A stretch of 64,000 nucleotides of DNA. It comes from Flavobacterium psychraerolatum. GTDB lineage: Bacteria; Bacteroidota; Bacteroidia; Flavobacteriales; Flavobacteriaceae. The stretch is taken from positions 29,362-93,361 of the forward strand of contig NZ_JAOQMX010000011.1 of the NCBI RefSeq assembly GCF_025960985.1, given 5' to 3'. This document shows positions 33,084-42,045 of this stretch, in pieces. Below the pieces are notes generated by a model that ran no database searches, was not told where the DNA came from, and saw only the letters and a program-made list of their open reading frames with translations. Numbering within the stretch: position 1 is the stretch's first letter; each line of letters begins with the position of its first letter. Made by a program: the position numbers and the translations under genes.

Positions 33084-33971
33084 ATAAATACCACGTTCAG
33101 TATTAAAGACCTCGAAAACCTTTCGGGAGTAAAAGCGCACACGATTCGAATTTGGGAAAAAAGATATGATGTTTTTCAACCACTTCGTACCGATACCAAT
33201 ATTCGAATTTATGATTTAAAAAGTTTGCAAAAGCTTCTGAATATCAATTTTTTGCATCAATTTGGTTATAAGATCTCTAAGATCGCCACCTACTCTGATG
33301 AGGAAATACCCGCAATGGTTCGTACTATTGTTTCAGAAAAAAATTCTAAGAATCATGCAATCAATATTTTTAAGATTGCCATGATGAATTTTGATTATCA
33401 GTTGTTTGTAAAAACATATGATTGGTTGACGCAAGAAAAAACGTTTAGGCAAATCTTTATAGAAGTATTTATTCCATTGATGGAAGAAATAGGTCATTTG
33501 TGGCAAACAGATACTATTAGTCCTGCACATGAACATTTTGTATGTCATTTGATAAGGCAAAAAATCATCCTCAATATTCATGATGCACAGTTAAAAGATA
33601 GAACACAGTTTGACCGTACATTTGTATTATCACTACCGCTCAATGAAATTCATGATTTAGGGTTGCTTTACCTTAACTATGAAATTACCAATAAAGGATA
33701 TCAGGTTGTTTATTTGGGGGAAAGTATGCCGATTGAAAGTTTAAAAGATTTGAAAATTCATTTTAGTAATATAATTTTTGTTTGTTACTTTACAGTACAA
33801 CCTGTTGTAGATGAATTAGATGGGTATGTTGATGAAATGGCTGCTAAGTTATTGGATGATGATTCGGAGATTTGGTTGCTTGGGCGAATGACTCTCAATA
33901 TTAATAGGGATCAAATATCTAGTAAGGTTACTGTATTTGATTCGGCGTTTCAATTAATCCAAAAAATATAA
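33072..33971 (+). CDS. MerR-type regulator with B12-binding domain (CarH/LitR-like photoreceptor)
   Basis: 299 residues. HTH_MerR at 8-76 (TFSIKDLENLSGVKAHTIRIWEKRY), helical cap at about 90-175, Rossmann B12-binding domain at about 180-299. Two CarH signatures are intact: W144-x9-E154-H155 (WQTDTISPAHEH), which encloses the adenosyl group, and E192-I-H194-D-L-G197, whose His is the lower cobalt ligand. In CarH proteins darkness and adenosylcobalamin favour DNA-bound tetramers that repress, and light breaks the Co-C bond. Here the residue after Trp144 is Gln, where Thermus CarH has His132. It heads the carotenoid genes (35-base gap to crtI) and is probably autoregulated. Confidence 0.88.
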   Translation: MLNKINTTFSIKDLENLSGVKAHTIRIWEKRYDVFQPLRTDTNIRIYDLKSLQKLLNINFLHQFGYKISKIATYSDEEIPAMVRTIVSEKNSKNHAINIFKIAMMNFDYQLFVKTYDWLTQEKTFRQIFIEVFIPLMEEIGHLWQTDTISPAHEHFVCHLIRQKIILNIHDAQLKDRTQFDRTFVLSLPLNEIHDLGLLYLNYEITNKGYQVVYLGESMPIESLKDLKIHFSNIIFVCYFTVQPVVDELDGYVDEMAAKLLDDDSEIWLLGRMTLNINRDQISSKVTVFDSAFQLIQKI

Positions 33972-34006
33972 TCGTATTTATTGATAATTCAATAGTTAGT
34001 AAACAA

Positions 34007-35476
34007 ATGAAAAAAAATATTACCATCATAGGTTCAGGATTTTCTGCTTTATCTGCTGCAAGTTATTTGGCAAAAGCGGGTCATAAAGTAACCGTTTTTG
34101 AGAAAAATGATAGTATTGGCGGACGAGCTAGACAATTTAAAGCAGAAGGATTTACCTTCGACATGGGACCAAGCTGGTATTGGATGCCCGATGTATTTGA
34201 TCGTTTTTTTGCTGATTTTGGAAAAAAAACTACCGACTACTATGAGTTGATAAAACTTTCTCCTGCATATAACGTATATTATGGAGAACAGGATTTTATA
34301 GCAATAGCAGATAATTTGGAAGCAATCGTAACCACTTTTGAATCAATAGAGAAGGGTAGTGGTAAATACCTTAGGGAGTTTATCACCAAGGCCAAAAGCA
34401 ATTATGATATTGCTATCAAAGATTTAGTGTATCGACCAGGAGTTTCTCCTTTGGAGTTGGTAACTATAGAAACAACCAAAAAAATAGGAGCGTTTTTTAG
34501 CACTATAAAGAGGGATGTTCGCAAGAAATTTAAAAACCAAAAATTGGTACATATTTTAGAATTTCCAGTTTTGTTTCTAGGAGCCAAACCGTCAGATACG
34601 CCCTCTTTTTATAGTTTTATGAATTATGCTGACTTTGGACTTGGAACGTGGCATCCCAAAACAGGTATGTTTGACGTTGTGAGAGCAATGCAGAGTCTAG
34701 CAACAGAACTAGGAGTAGTGTTTAAAACAAAATCTAATATTGAAGAAATAATTGTAGAAAATAATATTGCTAAAGCTATTGTGGTGAATGGGCATAGAAT
34801 TAATTCGGACTTGGTTTTGAGTGGTGCCGATTACCACCATACCGAAACTTTATTGGACAAAAAGCACAGAGTGTATTCTGAAAAATATTGGGAAACAAGG
34901 GTTTTTGCACCTTCTTCTCTTTTATTTTATGTTGGTTTTAATAAAAAAATGAAGAATGTGGCGCATCACGATTTATTTTTTGATGTAGATTTTGATGCAC
35001 ATGCCAAAGATATTTATGATGAGCCCAAATGGCCACAAGATCCTTTATTTTATGCCAATTTTCCGTCTATAACAGATAAGTCTGCAGCTCCAGAAGGGAT
35101 GGAATCGGCCTTTTTCTTAATTCCACTAGCACCTGGGATTATCGATACTGAGGAGTTAAGAGAACAATATTTTGATAAAATTATCAATCGATTTGAGACT
35201 ATTACACAACAAAAAGTAAAAGATAATATTGTATATAAAAAGTCTTTTTGTAAAAATGATTTTGTGTCAGAATACAATTCGTACAAAGGAAATGCATACG
35301 GGATGGCCAATACATTATTGCAAACTGCTTTTTTACGTCCTAAATTAAAGAGCAAAAAAGTACAAAACTTATATTTCACAGGACAGTTAACGGTTCCAGG
35401 GCCAGGAGTTCCTCCAGCATTGATCTCGGGGAAATTAGTTTCTGAATTAATTATTAATCAATTTTTAGAGTCGTAA
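34007..35476 (+). CDS. crtI: Phytoene desaturase
   Basis: 489 residues. FAD-binding Rossmann motif near the start, IIGSGFSALSAASYLAKAGHKVTVFEK, then GGRARQFKAEGFTFDMGPSW and the C-terminal CrtI signature GQLTVPGPGVPPALISGK. It converts phytoene to lycopene through four desaturations, at the membrane. Second gene of the CarH-like cluster, two bases before crtB. Length and motifs are normal. The clustered carotenoid genes imply light or redox control of yellow pigment. Confidence 0.96.
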   Translation: MKKNITIIGSGFSALSAASYLAKAGHKVTVFEKNDSIGGRARQFKAEGFTFDMGPSWYWMPDVFDRFFADFGKKTTDYYELIKLSPAYNVYYGEQDFIAIADNLEAIVTTFESIEKGSGKYLREFITKAKSNYDIAIKDLVYRPGVSPLELVTIETTKKIGAFFSTIKRDVRKKFKNQKLVHILEFPVLFLGAKPSDTPSFYSFMNYADFGLGTWHPKTGMFDVVRAMQSLATELGVVFKTKSNIEEIIVENNIAKAIVVNGHRINSDLVLSGADYHHTETLLDKKHRVYSEKYWETRVFAPSSLLFYVGFNKKMKNVAHHDLFFDVDFDAHAKDIYDEPKWPQDPLFYANFPSITDKSAAPEGMESAFFLIPLAPGIIDTEELREQYFDKIINRFETITQQKVKDNIVYKKSFCKNDFVSEYNSYKGNAYGMANTLLQTAFLRPKLKSKKVQNLYFTGQLTVPGPGVPPALISGKLVSELIINQFLES

Positions 35477-35478
35477 AT

Positions 35479-36318
35479 ATGAAAAATTTATTTGATACTG
35501 TTTCGTTTAAGTGCAGCAAGTTAGTGACTAAGAACTATAGTACCTCCTTTTCATTAGCGGTTAATATGTTGTCACCGAGCATCCGTAATGATATTTACAG
35601 CATTTATGGTTTTGTCCGTTTTGCTGACGAAATTGTAGATTCATTTCATGGCTACGATAAGGAAGAACTGATTAATGATTTTGAAAAAGAATATTATAAA
35701 GCCTTTAAAGCTGGGATAAGTCTCAACCCTATTTTAAATGCCTTTCAACATACTGTAAAAGAGAATAATATTTCAGACGATCTTGTTCAGTCTTTTTTAA
35801 AGAGCATGAAATTGGATTTGATAAAATTAAATTACGATAATAAAGAAGACTATAATGAGTACATTTATGGTTCTGCAGATGTAGTTGGTTTAATGTGTTT
35901 AAAGGTTTTTGTAAAAGGAAATAATGATAAATATGAAGCTTTAAAAATGGAAGCCATGCGTTTGGGGTCTGCTTTTCAAAAGGTAAATTTTCTAAGGGAT
36001 TTGAAGGATGATAACTTGATTTTAAATCGAAATTATTTTCCAGGTGTCAACTTGAAATCTTTCGATGAAAATAGTAAAAAAGCCATCATAGCAGAGATTG
36101 AGGAAGATTTTAGGATTGCACATCAAGGAATAAAAAAGTTACCAATCGAAGCTAAATTTGGAGTCTACACTGCCTATATATATTACAAAAAATTACTGCA
36201 TAAGCTGGAGAAGACACCTTCGCACGAAATAGGAAACACTAGAATACGTGTGTCAAATTACTCCAAAATGGGATTGCTAGCCAAATCTTTTGTATCCTAT
36301 AAATTAAAATTAGTTTAA
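35479..36318 (+). CDS. crtB: Phytoene synthase
   Basis: 279 residues of the squalene/phytoene synthase family. First aspartate motif RFADEIVD, second motif NFLRDLKDD. It condenses two geranylgeranyl diphosphates to phytoene. It starts two bases after crtI and precedes crtZ by 27 bases, so all three probably share one message. The fold and catalytic motifs are complete. Confidence 0.95.
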   Translation: MKNLFDTVSFKCSKLVTKNYSTSFSLAVNMLSPSIRNDIYSIYGFVRFADEIVDSFHGYDKEELINDFEKEYYKAFKAGISLNPILNAFQHTVKENNISDDLVQSFLKSMKLDLIKLNYDNKEDYNEYIYGSADVVGLMCLKVFVKGNNDKYEALKMEAMRLGSAFQKVNFLRDLKDDNLILNRNYFPGVNLKSFDENSKKAIIAEIEEDFRIAHQGIKKLPIEAKFGVYTAYIYYKKLLHKLEKTPSHEIGNTRIRVSNYSKMGLLAKSFVSYKLKLV

Positions 36319-36345
36319 CTATTGATAAATTAAAACTTAAAAATA

Positions 36346-36786
36346 ATGATTTCATTTTTTATCACACTAGTTGTTTTTTTACTCATGGAATGTGTTACTT
36401 GGTTGACACATAAATATGTAATGCATGGTTTTATGTGGTATTTTCACGCAGATCACCACCAACCCAAGTATGCCAATGTATTTGAGCGAAACGATATTTT
36501 CTTTGTAATTTTTGCGATTCCAGCTATCGTACTATTTTATTTTGGTGAACAAGCAGGATTTAATTATTTGTTTTTTATAGGTCTTGGAATTACGATTTAC
36601 GGTTTTTGTTATTTTATGATTCATGATATTTTAATTCATCAACGTTTTAAATTATTTAAAAACACTAAGAATGCTTATTTAATTGGTTTAAGAAAGGGTC
36701 ACAAAATACACCACAAGCATTTGGGTAAAGAAGAAGGAGAGTGCTTCGGAATGCTTTTCGTACCCTTTATGTATTGGAAAAGGTAG
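36346..36786 (+). CDS. crtZ: Beta-carotene hydroxylase
   Basis: 146 residues, an integral membrane di-iron hydroxylase of the fatty acid hydroxylase superfamily. Histidine clusters H22-x4-H27, H34-x2-HH38 and, near the C-terminus, GHKIHHKHLG, supply the metal ligands. It adds 3-hydroxyl groups to both rings of beta-carotene giving zeaxanthin, the usual yellow pigment of flavobacteria. Third biosynthetic gene of the cluster. Confidence 0.95.
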   Translation: MISFFITLVVFLLMECVTWLTHKYVMHGFMWYFHADHHQPKYANVFERNDIFFVIFAIPAIVLFYFGEQAGFNYLFFIGLGITIYGFCYFMIHDILIHQRFKLFKNTKNAYLIGLRKGHKIHHKHLGKEEGECFGMLFVPFMYWKR

Positions 36787-36882
36787 CTTCTTGTTTAAAG
36801 TTTACCGCTCCGCTTTAAATTAAATAGTCAGGTAACGGGCTTAAAAGATAAAAAATTTTAACGCTAAATAAATTTTTTAAAA

Positions 36883-37593
36883 ATGTCATTATATCTTATT
36901 TTAAATATAGCTTCCTTTATTATTCCATTTCTCTACAGTTTCGAAAAAAAAATGCAATTTAGCAAACGTTGGAAAGCATTCTTTCCTTCTTTGTTGATTT
37001 CTGCAGCTTTTTTTATCTCTTGGGATATTTATTTTACAAAAATTGGAGTATGGCATTTTAATCCAAGATACCATACAGGGATTGAGATTTTTGGATTGCC
37101 AATAGAGGAGTGGTTATTCTTTTTTTGTATCCCTTACGCAAGTCTGTTCATTCATTTTGCCTTTCATTATTTCTTACCCAAAATAACAATAAGTATCAAA
37201 AATGTATTTCGTATTTATGCTTTAATTATCGTACTAGTCTCTCCCATATTAATACTCAATTGGGGTAAGTGGTACACAACAGTAAATTACAGTTTATTAA
37301 TCATTTTGTTAACTTATACGGTTATCAATAGCCCGAAAATACTTCAAACTTTTTTCATCACGTTCTTAATCATCTTAATCCCTTTTGCATTAGTTAATGG
37401 AATTTTAACAGGAAGCTTTATTGAGCAACCAGTAGTATATTATAATGATCTAGAAAACCTTGGTTTTCGATTAGGAACTATCCCGGTTGAAGATATTGGT
37501 TATGCCTTTTCGATGTTATTAATGACATTGGTTATTATGGAAAAATTGGAGAATAAAGAGAAGAAGAATGAAGATTCTTTGGTTTCTCGATAG
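36883..37593 (+). CDS. crtYcd: Lycopene cyclase of the fused CrtYc-CrtYd type
   Basis: 236 residues with about seven membrane helices, made of two homologous halves. The first has the signature LPIEEWLFFFCIPY, the second GTIPVEDIGYAF, both the PxE(E/D) motif of the heterodimeric-type cyclase. Fusion of the c and d units is known in some Bacteroidota and archaea. It cyclises lycopene to beta-carotene, upstream of the CrtZ reaction. It is 96 bases after crtZ; a dispersed hairpin repeat follows the stop. Confidence 0.93.
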   Translation: MSLYLILNIASFIIPFLYSFEKKMQFSKRWKAFFPSLLISAAFFISWDIYFTKIGVWHFNPRYHTGIEIFGLPIEEWLFFFCIPYASLFIHFAFHYFLPKITISIKNVFRIYALIIVLVSPILILNWGKWYTTVNYSLLIILLTYTVINSPKILQTFFITFLIILIPFALVNGILTGSFIEQPVVYYNDLENLGFRLGTIPVEDIGYAFSMLLMTLVIMEKLENKEKKNEDSLVSR

Positions 37594-37600
37594 TTATCGG

Positions 37601-37687
37601 AATGCCGAAAAAGGTGTTCAAGCTGTACGGTCCTTGCTTTTTTTTATTTTATAAAAAAAAGTAAAAAAAGGAGCTCGACTAACATCC
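37601..37687 (+). repeat. Dispersed hairpin repeat, copy C
   Basis: The element reads GAATGCCGAAAAAGGTGTTC, AGCTGTACGGTCCTTG, then an 11-base perfect stem CTTTTTTTTAT (37637-37647) with ATAAAAAAAAG (37651-37661) and AAAAAAAGGAGCTCGACTAA. It shares the GCTGT/GCTAT-nC, T-arm, A-arm-GG plan with copies A and B. The long T/A hairpin may also end transcription of the crt genes, separating them from the SRPBCC-photolyase genes. Confidence 0.65.
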
Positions 37688-37847
37688 TTAACTTAAAACA
37701 ACGGTAGAATTTAAATTGTTTTTTCTTATTTGAAATATAAGAATGAAATAGATAATCTAGTTTATCCGTCCAATAATTTATTTTATCCTTGTCTCAAAAA
37801 TAACCCAAATCGGTAAAGGATAGTTCTATTTAAAAAAATATTATATT

Positions 37848-38309
37848 ATGAAATTATATAAAAAAGAATCTGTACAATACGTTGATGCAACATTAGAAGA
37901 CTGTTGGGCTTTTTTTTCGAGCCCTAAAAACCTGCAAAAGATAACTCCAGAAACCATGGGTTTTCAAATCACCGATTATGATGGCAAAAATATGTATGCA
38001 GGCCAAATTATACAATACAAAGTATCACCTCTATTGGGATTGAAATTACCATGGGTAACTGAAATCACGGTTGTTGAGGATAAAAGTTATTTTATAGACG
38101 AACAACGATTTGGACCTTATGCTTTATGGCACCACAAACACTTTTTTGAAGCCACAGCAACTGGTGTGAAAATGACTGATGTTGTACATTATGGATTACC
38201 ATTGGGCTTTTTAGGACGTATTATGAATACTTTAGTGGTCAAAAGTAAGCTAAACGAAATATTCGCTTACCGTGAAATATCAGTGAATAAAATTTTTAAC
38301 AACAAGTAA
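37848..38309 (+). CDS. SRPBCC-fold protein
   Basis: 153 residues with the START/Bet v1-like SRPBCC fold: N-terminal VQYVDATLEDCWAFFSSPKNLQKITPETMGF and the later GPYALWHHKHFFEATATGVKMTD. Such proteins bind lipids or other hydrophobic ligands and accompany TIGR01777 and photolyase genes in flavobacteria. It overlaps the photolyase ATG by one base (TAATG), so translation is coupled. Ligand unknown; an apolar pigment or a lipid is possible because of the location. Confidence 0.88.
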   Translation: MKLYKKESVQYVDATLEDCWAFFSSPKNLQKITPETMGFQITDYDGKNMYAGQIIQYKVSPLLGLKLPWVTEITVVEDKSYFIDEQRFGPYALWHHKHFFEATATGVKMTDVVHYGLPLGFLGRIMNTLVVKSKLNEIFAYREISVNKIFNNK

Positions 38310-39604
38310 TGAACAAAGCAAAAGTCTCCGTTTTTTGGTTCCGTAGAGATATAAGATTAGAAGATAATGTAGGTTTGTTTCATGCCTTACAGTCTGATTA
38401 TCCTGTACTTCCAATATTTATTTTTGACGATGTGATTCTAGAGCAATTGCCTCAAGATGATGCAAGAGTATCTTTTATTTATGAGTCATTATTTATAATA
38501 AACACAAAGCTAGAAACTCTTGGAAGCTCCTTATTAGTCAAAAAGGGGAAAACCAAAAAGGTGTGGGAAATTTTGATGCAAGAGTATGAAGTGCAAGAAG
38601 TATTTTGGAACAAAGATTACGAACCTTATGCCATTGCACGTGATTCGTTTATAGCTGATGAATTAAAATCAAATAATATTAAGAGTTACAGTTTCAAAGA
38701 TCAAGTTATTTTTGAAGAGAGTGAGATTACCAAGGCCGATGGATTACCTTATACGGTTTATACCCCCTTCAAAAATAAATGGTTAGACAACTATAAAACT
38801 AATACTCCTGTCACGGAGTATAACACGGAGGATTATTTTGCTCATTTTTGTAAATTAAAGTTTGAATTTCCTATAATTGAGGCAATAGGATTTATCATGA
38901 GTTCTATAAAAGTCAAACCGCATAATTTAACTCAAATTAAAACATATCAAGAAACTCGAGACTTTCCTGCCATAGATGCAACTTCTTATCTGTCGCCACA
39001 CTTGCGATTTGGTACAGTGAGTATTCGTAAATTGGTATTGTGGGCTGCTAAGACAAATGCTGTATTTTTGAGCGAATTGATATGGAGAGAATTTTTTATG
39101 CAAATTTTATTTCACTTCCCAAAAGTAGTCACACAAAATTTCAAAAGCTCCTATGATGGAATTCAATGGAGAAATAATGAAGATGATTTTGAAAAATGGT
39201 GTTCAGGGAACACTGGTTATCCTATGGTAGATGCTGGTATGCGTGAACTCAACGCAACAGGCTATATGCACAATCGTGTGCGAATGGTTGTAGCCAGTTT
39301 TCTATGCAAACATTTAATGATTTCATGGCAATGGGGCGAAGCTTATTTTGCTCAAAAATTATTGGATTATGACTTATCGGCCAATGTTGGGAATTGGCAA
39401 TGGGCAGCAGGAACTGGTTGTGATGCGGCACCCTATTTTCGTGTTTTTAATCCAACAATCCAAATGAAAAAATTTGACGAAAAAGCAATTTACGTTCGCA
39501 AATGGATTCCCGAATTTGATTTGGGGTATGTAGCTCCAATGGTAGAGCATGCTTTTGCACGTGATCGTGCCATAGCAACGTACAAAGCTGGAATTGTAAA
39601 ATAA
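38309..39604 (+). CDS. phrB: Deoxyribodipyrimidine photolyase (class I cryptochrome/photolyase)
   Basis: 431 residues. N-terminal antenna domain VFWFRRDIRLEDN, C-terminal FAD domain with LIWREFFMQILF, GNTGYPMVDAGMRELNATGYMHNRVRM and DLSANVGNWQWAAGTGCDAAPYFRVFNP. The residues of the FAD site and the Asn of VGNWQW are those of CPD photolyases rather than signalling cryptochromes. It repairs cyclobutane pyrimidine dimers using blue light. Placement under the CarH-like cluster suggests joint induction by light with the carotenoids. Confidence 0.93.
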   Translation: MNKAKVSVFWFRRDIRLEDNVGLFHALQSDYPVLPIFIFDDVILEQLPQDDARVSFIYESLFIINTKLETLGSSLLVKKGKTKKVWEILMQEYEVQEVFWNKDYEPYAIARDSFIADELKSNNIKSYSFKDQVIFEESEITKADGLPYTVYTPFKNKWLDNYKTNTPVTEYNTEDYFAHFCKLKFEFPIIEAIGFIMSSIKVKPHNLTQIKTYQETRDFPAIDATSYLSPHLRFGTVSIRKLVLWAAKTNAVFLSELIWREFFMQILFHFPKVVTQNFKSSYDGIQWRNNEDDFEKWCSGNTGYPMVDAGMRELNATGYMHNRVRMVVASFLCKHLMISWQWGEAYFAQKLLDYDLSANVGNWQWAAGTGCDAAPYFRVFNPTIQMKKFDEKAIYVRKWIPEFDLGYVAPMVEHAFARDRAIATYKAGIVK

Positions 39605-39734
39605 ATAGAACCAAAATATAGCAAATTTAGTATTATGAAAGCGAGTATAAGTACATTTATTTCCGGTCTTTTTGAATTGTAATTAATTTGTGAAAGTGGC
39701 GTTCCATACTAGTAAGCTATAAAATAGAGAGAAG

Positions 39735-40643
39735 ATGAAAAAACAAGTTTTAATAACAGGAGGTACAGGTTTTGTAGGACGCCATTTAACGCAATTGTTG
39801 ATTGATAACGGTTATAATGTTAGTGTTTTGAGTCGATCTAAAAAAGAAAACAAGCCCTCCATTTCCTATTACGTTTGGGATATAAAAGAACAATTCATAG
39901 ATGAGGAAGCAGTTATCAAAGCCGATTATATCATTCATTTAGCTGGAGAAAATATTGCGGGTAGTCGTTGGACTGCAGAACGCAAAAAGAATATTATTGA
40001 TAGTCGAGTAACCCCAATCTCTTTGATTAATTCTGTTTTGAAAAAACATAATAAAAAATTGGATGCTTTTATTTCGGCTTCAGGGGTCGGTATTTATGGA
40101 GCGATAACTGATGCTAAAATTTGTAAAGAAAATACAGCTGCCGAAGATGACTTTCTTGGGATAACTTGCCAAAATTGGGAAGCTGCAGCCGATACTATAG
40201 CTTCTAGTACAAATCGAATAGTGAAGGTTCGTACGGGTTTGGTCTTGGGTAAAAATGGTGGTTTTTTAAAAAAAATGCTTCCAATTTTTAAATGGGGACT
40301 AGGATCACCTTTAGGATCGGGTAAACAATATATGCCTTGGATTCATATTGATGATTTGTGTGGTATCTATTTATTAGCCTTAAAAAAAGAAGAAATGAAT
40401 GGTGCTTATAATGCTACAATTCAAGATAGTACAACCAACAAAGAATTCTCCAAAACTTTGACTATGATAGTAGGATACAAAATGTGGTTTCCCGCAGTGC
40501 CGGCTTTTATATTGCGACTGGTGTTGGGAGAGATGGCTGTAATTGTTTTGGAAGGAAGAAGAGTGTCGTCCAGTAAAATTGAAAAACAAGGATTTCGTTT
40601 TAAATATATCAATCTAGAAACGGCAATCCGAAGCTGTTTGTAG
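39735..40643 (+). CDS. TIGR01777 family epimerase-like protein
   Basis: 302 residues, an atypical short-chain dehydrogenase (YfcH/SulA-like). NAD(P)-binding TGGTGFVGRHLTQLL at 8-22 of the protein, AGENIAGSRWTAERKKNI and the DUF1731 C-terminal tail with EGRRVSSSKIEKQGFRF. Substrate unknown. Members of this family are widely paired with SRPBCC proteins and photolyases. It is 130 bases downstream of phrB, in the same direction, and carries no promoter consensus of its own. Confidence 0.92.
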   Translation: MKKQVLITGGTGFVGRHLTQLLIDNGYNVSVLSRSKKENKPSISYYVWDIKEQFIDEEAVIKADYIIHLAGENIAGSRWTAERKKNIIDSRVTPISLINSVLKKHNKKLDAFISASGVGIYGAITDAKICKENTAAEDDFLGITCQNWEAAADTIASSTNRIVKVRTGLVLGKNGGFLKKMLPIFKWGLGSPLGSGKQYMPWIHIDDLCGIYLLALKKEEMNGAYNATIQDSTTNKEFSKTLTMIVGYKMWFPAVPAFILRLVLGEMAVIVLEGRRVSSSKIEKQGFRFKYINLETAIRSCL

Positions 40644-40720
40644 TGTTTTTATTTATATAGTTATAATCAACTTTAAAATTGTGTAATAATATCAGAATGC
40701 TGTACTGGAAAAAAATATAT

Positions 40721-40768
40721 TAAAAAAAAAACAGAAGTTTATTGAAACTGATTTCAATAAACTTCTGT
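40721..40768 (-). terminator. dnaN terminator
   Basis: Perfect 17-base stem (40731-40747 with 40752-40768), loop CTGA, and a run of nine T on the minus strand. Lies 48 bases after the dnaN stop; could also insulate the TIGR01777 gene. Confidence 0.93.
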
Positions 40769-40815
40769 AAAGATATTTTTGTTATTATTTATTAGTTAAT
40801 TCATTTAAGTCTAAG

Positions 40816-41934
40816 CTAACTGTTTAACATTACTGGCATTACCAACATAGTAACTGTTTCACCTTCTTCAAGACCATCTACAGGTGTTAATATACCTGCT
40901 CTGTTTGGCAATGACATCTCTAACATTATCATGTCTGATTGTAAGTTAGTTAACATCTCTGTTAAGAAACGAGAGTTAAATCCAATTTGCATGTCGTCAC
41001 CTTGATAGTCACAAGTCAATCTTTCTTCGGCTTTATTAGAGTAATCAATATCTTCAGCACTTACATTCAATTCAGCTCCAGCAATTTTTAAACGAATTTG
41101 GTGAGTAGTCTTGTTAGAAAAAATAGCCACACGACGTACAGAACTCAAAAATTGAGAACGGTCTATCATCAATTTGTTTGGATTTTCTTTTGGGATAACG
41201 GCTTCGTAGTTTGGATATTTTCCATCAATCAAACGACACATTAAGTTGTAGTTATCAAAAGTGAAAGTAGCATTTGAATCGTTGTATTCAATTTTTACTT
41301 CAGCATCTGAAGTAGAAAGAATATTTTTCAAAATTGTCAACGGTTTCTTTGGCATGATAAAATCGGCTACTTCAGATGCTTTAACATCTGTACGAGCGTA
41401 TTTTACCAACTTATGAGCATCGGTAGCAACAAAGATTAAACCTTCTGGAGAAAATTGGAAAAACACTCCTGACATCACGGGACGTAAATCATCATTTCCA
41501 GCAGCAAAAATAGTTTTGCTAATGGCAGTTGCCAAAACATCTGCAGGCACTAAAGTTACTGATGGTTCATCGAGATTTACCGATTTCGGGAATTCTGCTC
41601 CTGGTGCATATGCCAAAGCATATTTTCCAGAGTTAGAGCTAATTTCGATCGTACTGTTTTCTTCAACTGTAAAAGTCAATGGTTGTTCCGGAAATGTTTT
41701 TAAGATTTCTAAAAGTAATTTTGCTGGTACTGCAACACTTCCTTGGCTTGTAGAATCAATCTCCAATGTTGCTGACATGGTTGTTTCCAAATCGGAAGCA
41801 GAGACAGTCAATTCATTATTGTTTAATTCAAAAAGAAAGTTATCTAAAATAGGTAACGTATTACTACTATTGATAACACTTCCTAAAACTTGTAATTGTT
41901 TTAATAAGTACGAACTCGATACTATAAATTTCAT
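40816..41934 (-). CDS. dnaN: DNA polymerase III beta sliding clamp
   Basis: 372 residues, normal length for the dimeric ring made of three repeated domains. Start MKFIVSSSYLLKQLQVLGSVI, middle LRPVMSGVFF, end MLVMPVMLN. It tethers polymerase III to DNA. It lies far from any dnaA-like gene in this window, next to the gliding genes. The promoter at 42000 and the terminator at 40731 make it a single-gene unit. Confidence 0.97.
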   Translation of the reverse strand: MKFIVSSSYLLKQLQVLGSVINSSNTLPILDNFLFELNNNELTVSASDLETTMSATLEIDSTSQGSVAVPAKLLLEILKTFPEQPLTFTVEENSTIEISSNSGKYALAYAPGAEFPKSVNLDEPSVTLVPADVLATAISKTIFAAGNDDLRPVMSGVFFQFSPEGLIFVATDAHKLVKYARTDVKASEVADFIMPKKPLTILKNILSTSDAEVKIEYNDSNATFTFDNYNLMCRLIDGKYPNYEAVIPKENPNKLMIDRSQFLSSVRRVAIFSNKTTHQIRLKIAGAELNVSAEDIDYSNKAEERLTCDYQGDDMQIGFNSRFLTEMLTNLQSDMIMLEMSLPNRAGILTPVDGLEEGETVTMLVMPVMLNS

Positions 41935-41999
41935 CTGTTATGTTTTATTTTTTGAAATATGTATTGTGATTTTAATTTGTAAAAATAGAATACATTTTA

Positions 42000-42007
42000 C
42001 AAATATA
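42000..42007 (-). promoter_or_regulatory. dnaN promoter, -7 box
   Basis: TATATTTG on the minus strand, 65 bases upstream of the dnaN ATG and inside the gap after the gldG stop. Confidence 0.5.
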
Positions 42008-42045
42008 TCGTAATCTAATTTAGTATTGAAAATTATTTATTAACA

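Noticed and set aside
39636..39683. 15-codon frame MKASISTFISGLFEL between phrB and the TIGR01777 gene
   Set aside because: Too short to judge, no support from position or family.
41516..42013. 165-codon open frame antisense to dnaN
   Set aside because: Lies opposite an unquestionable gene and its promoter; no recognisable domain.
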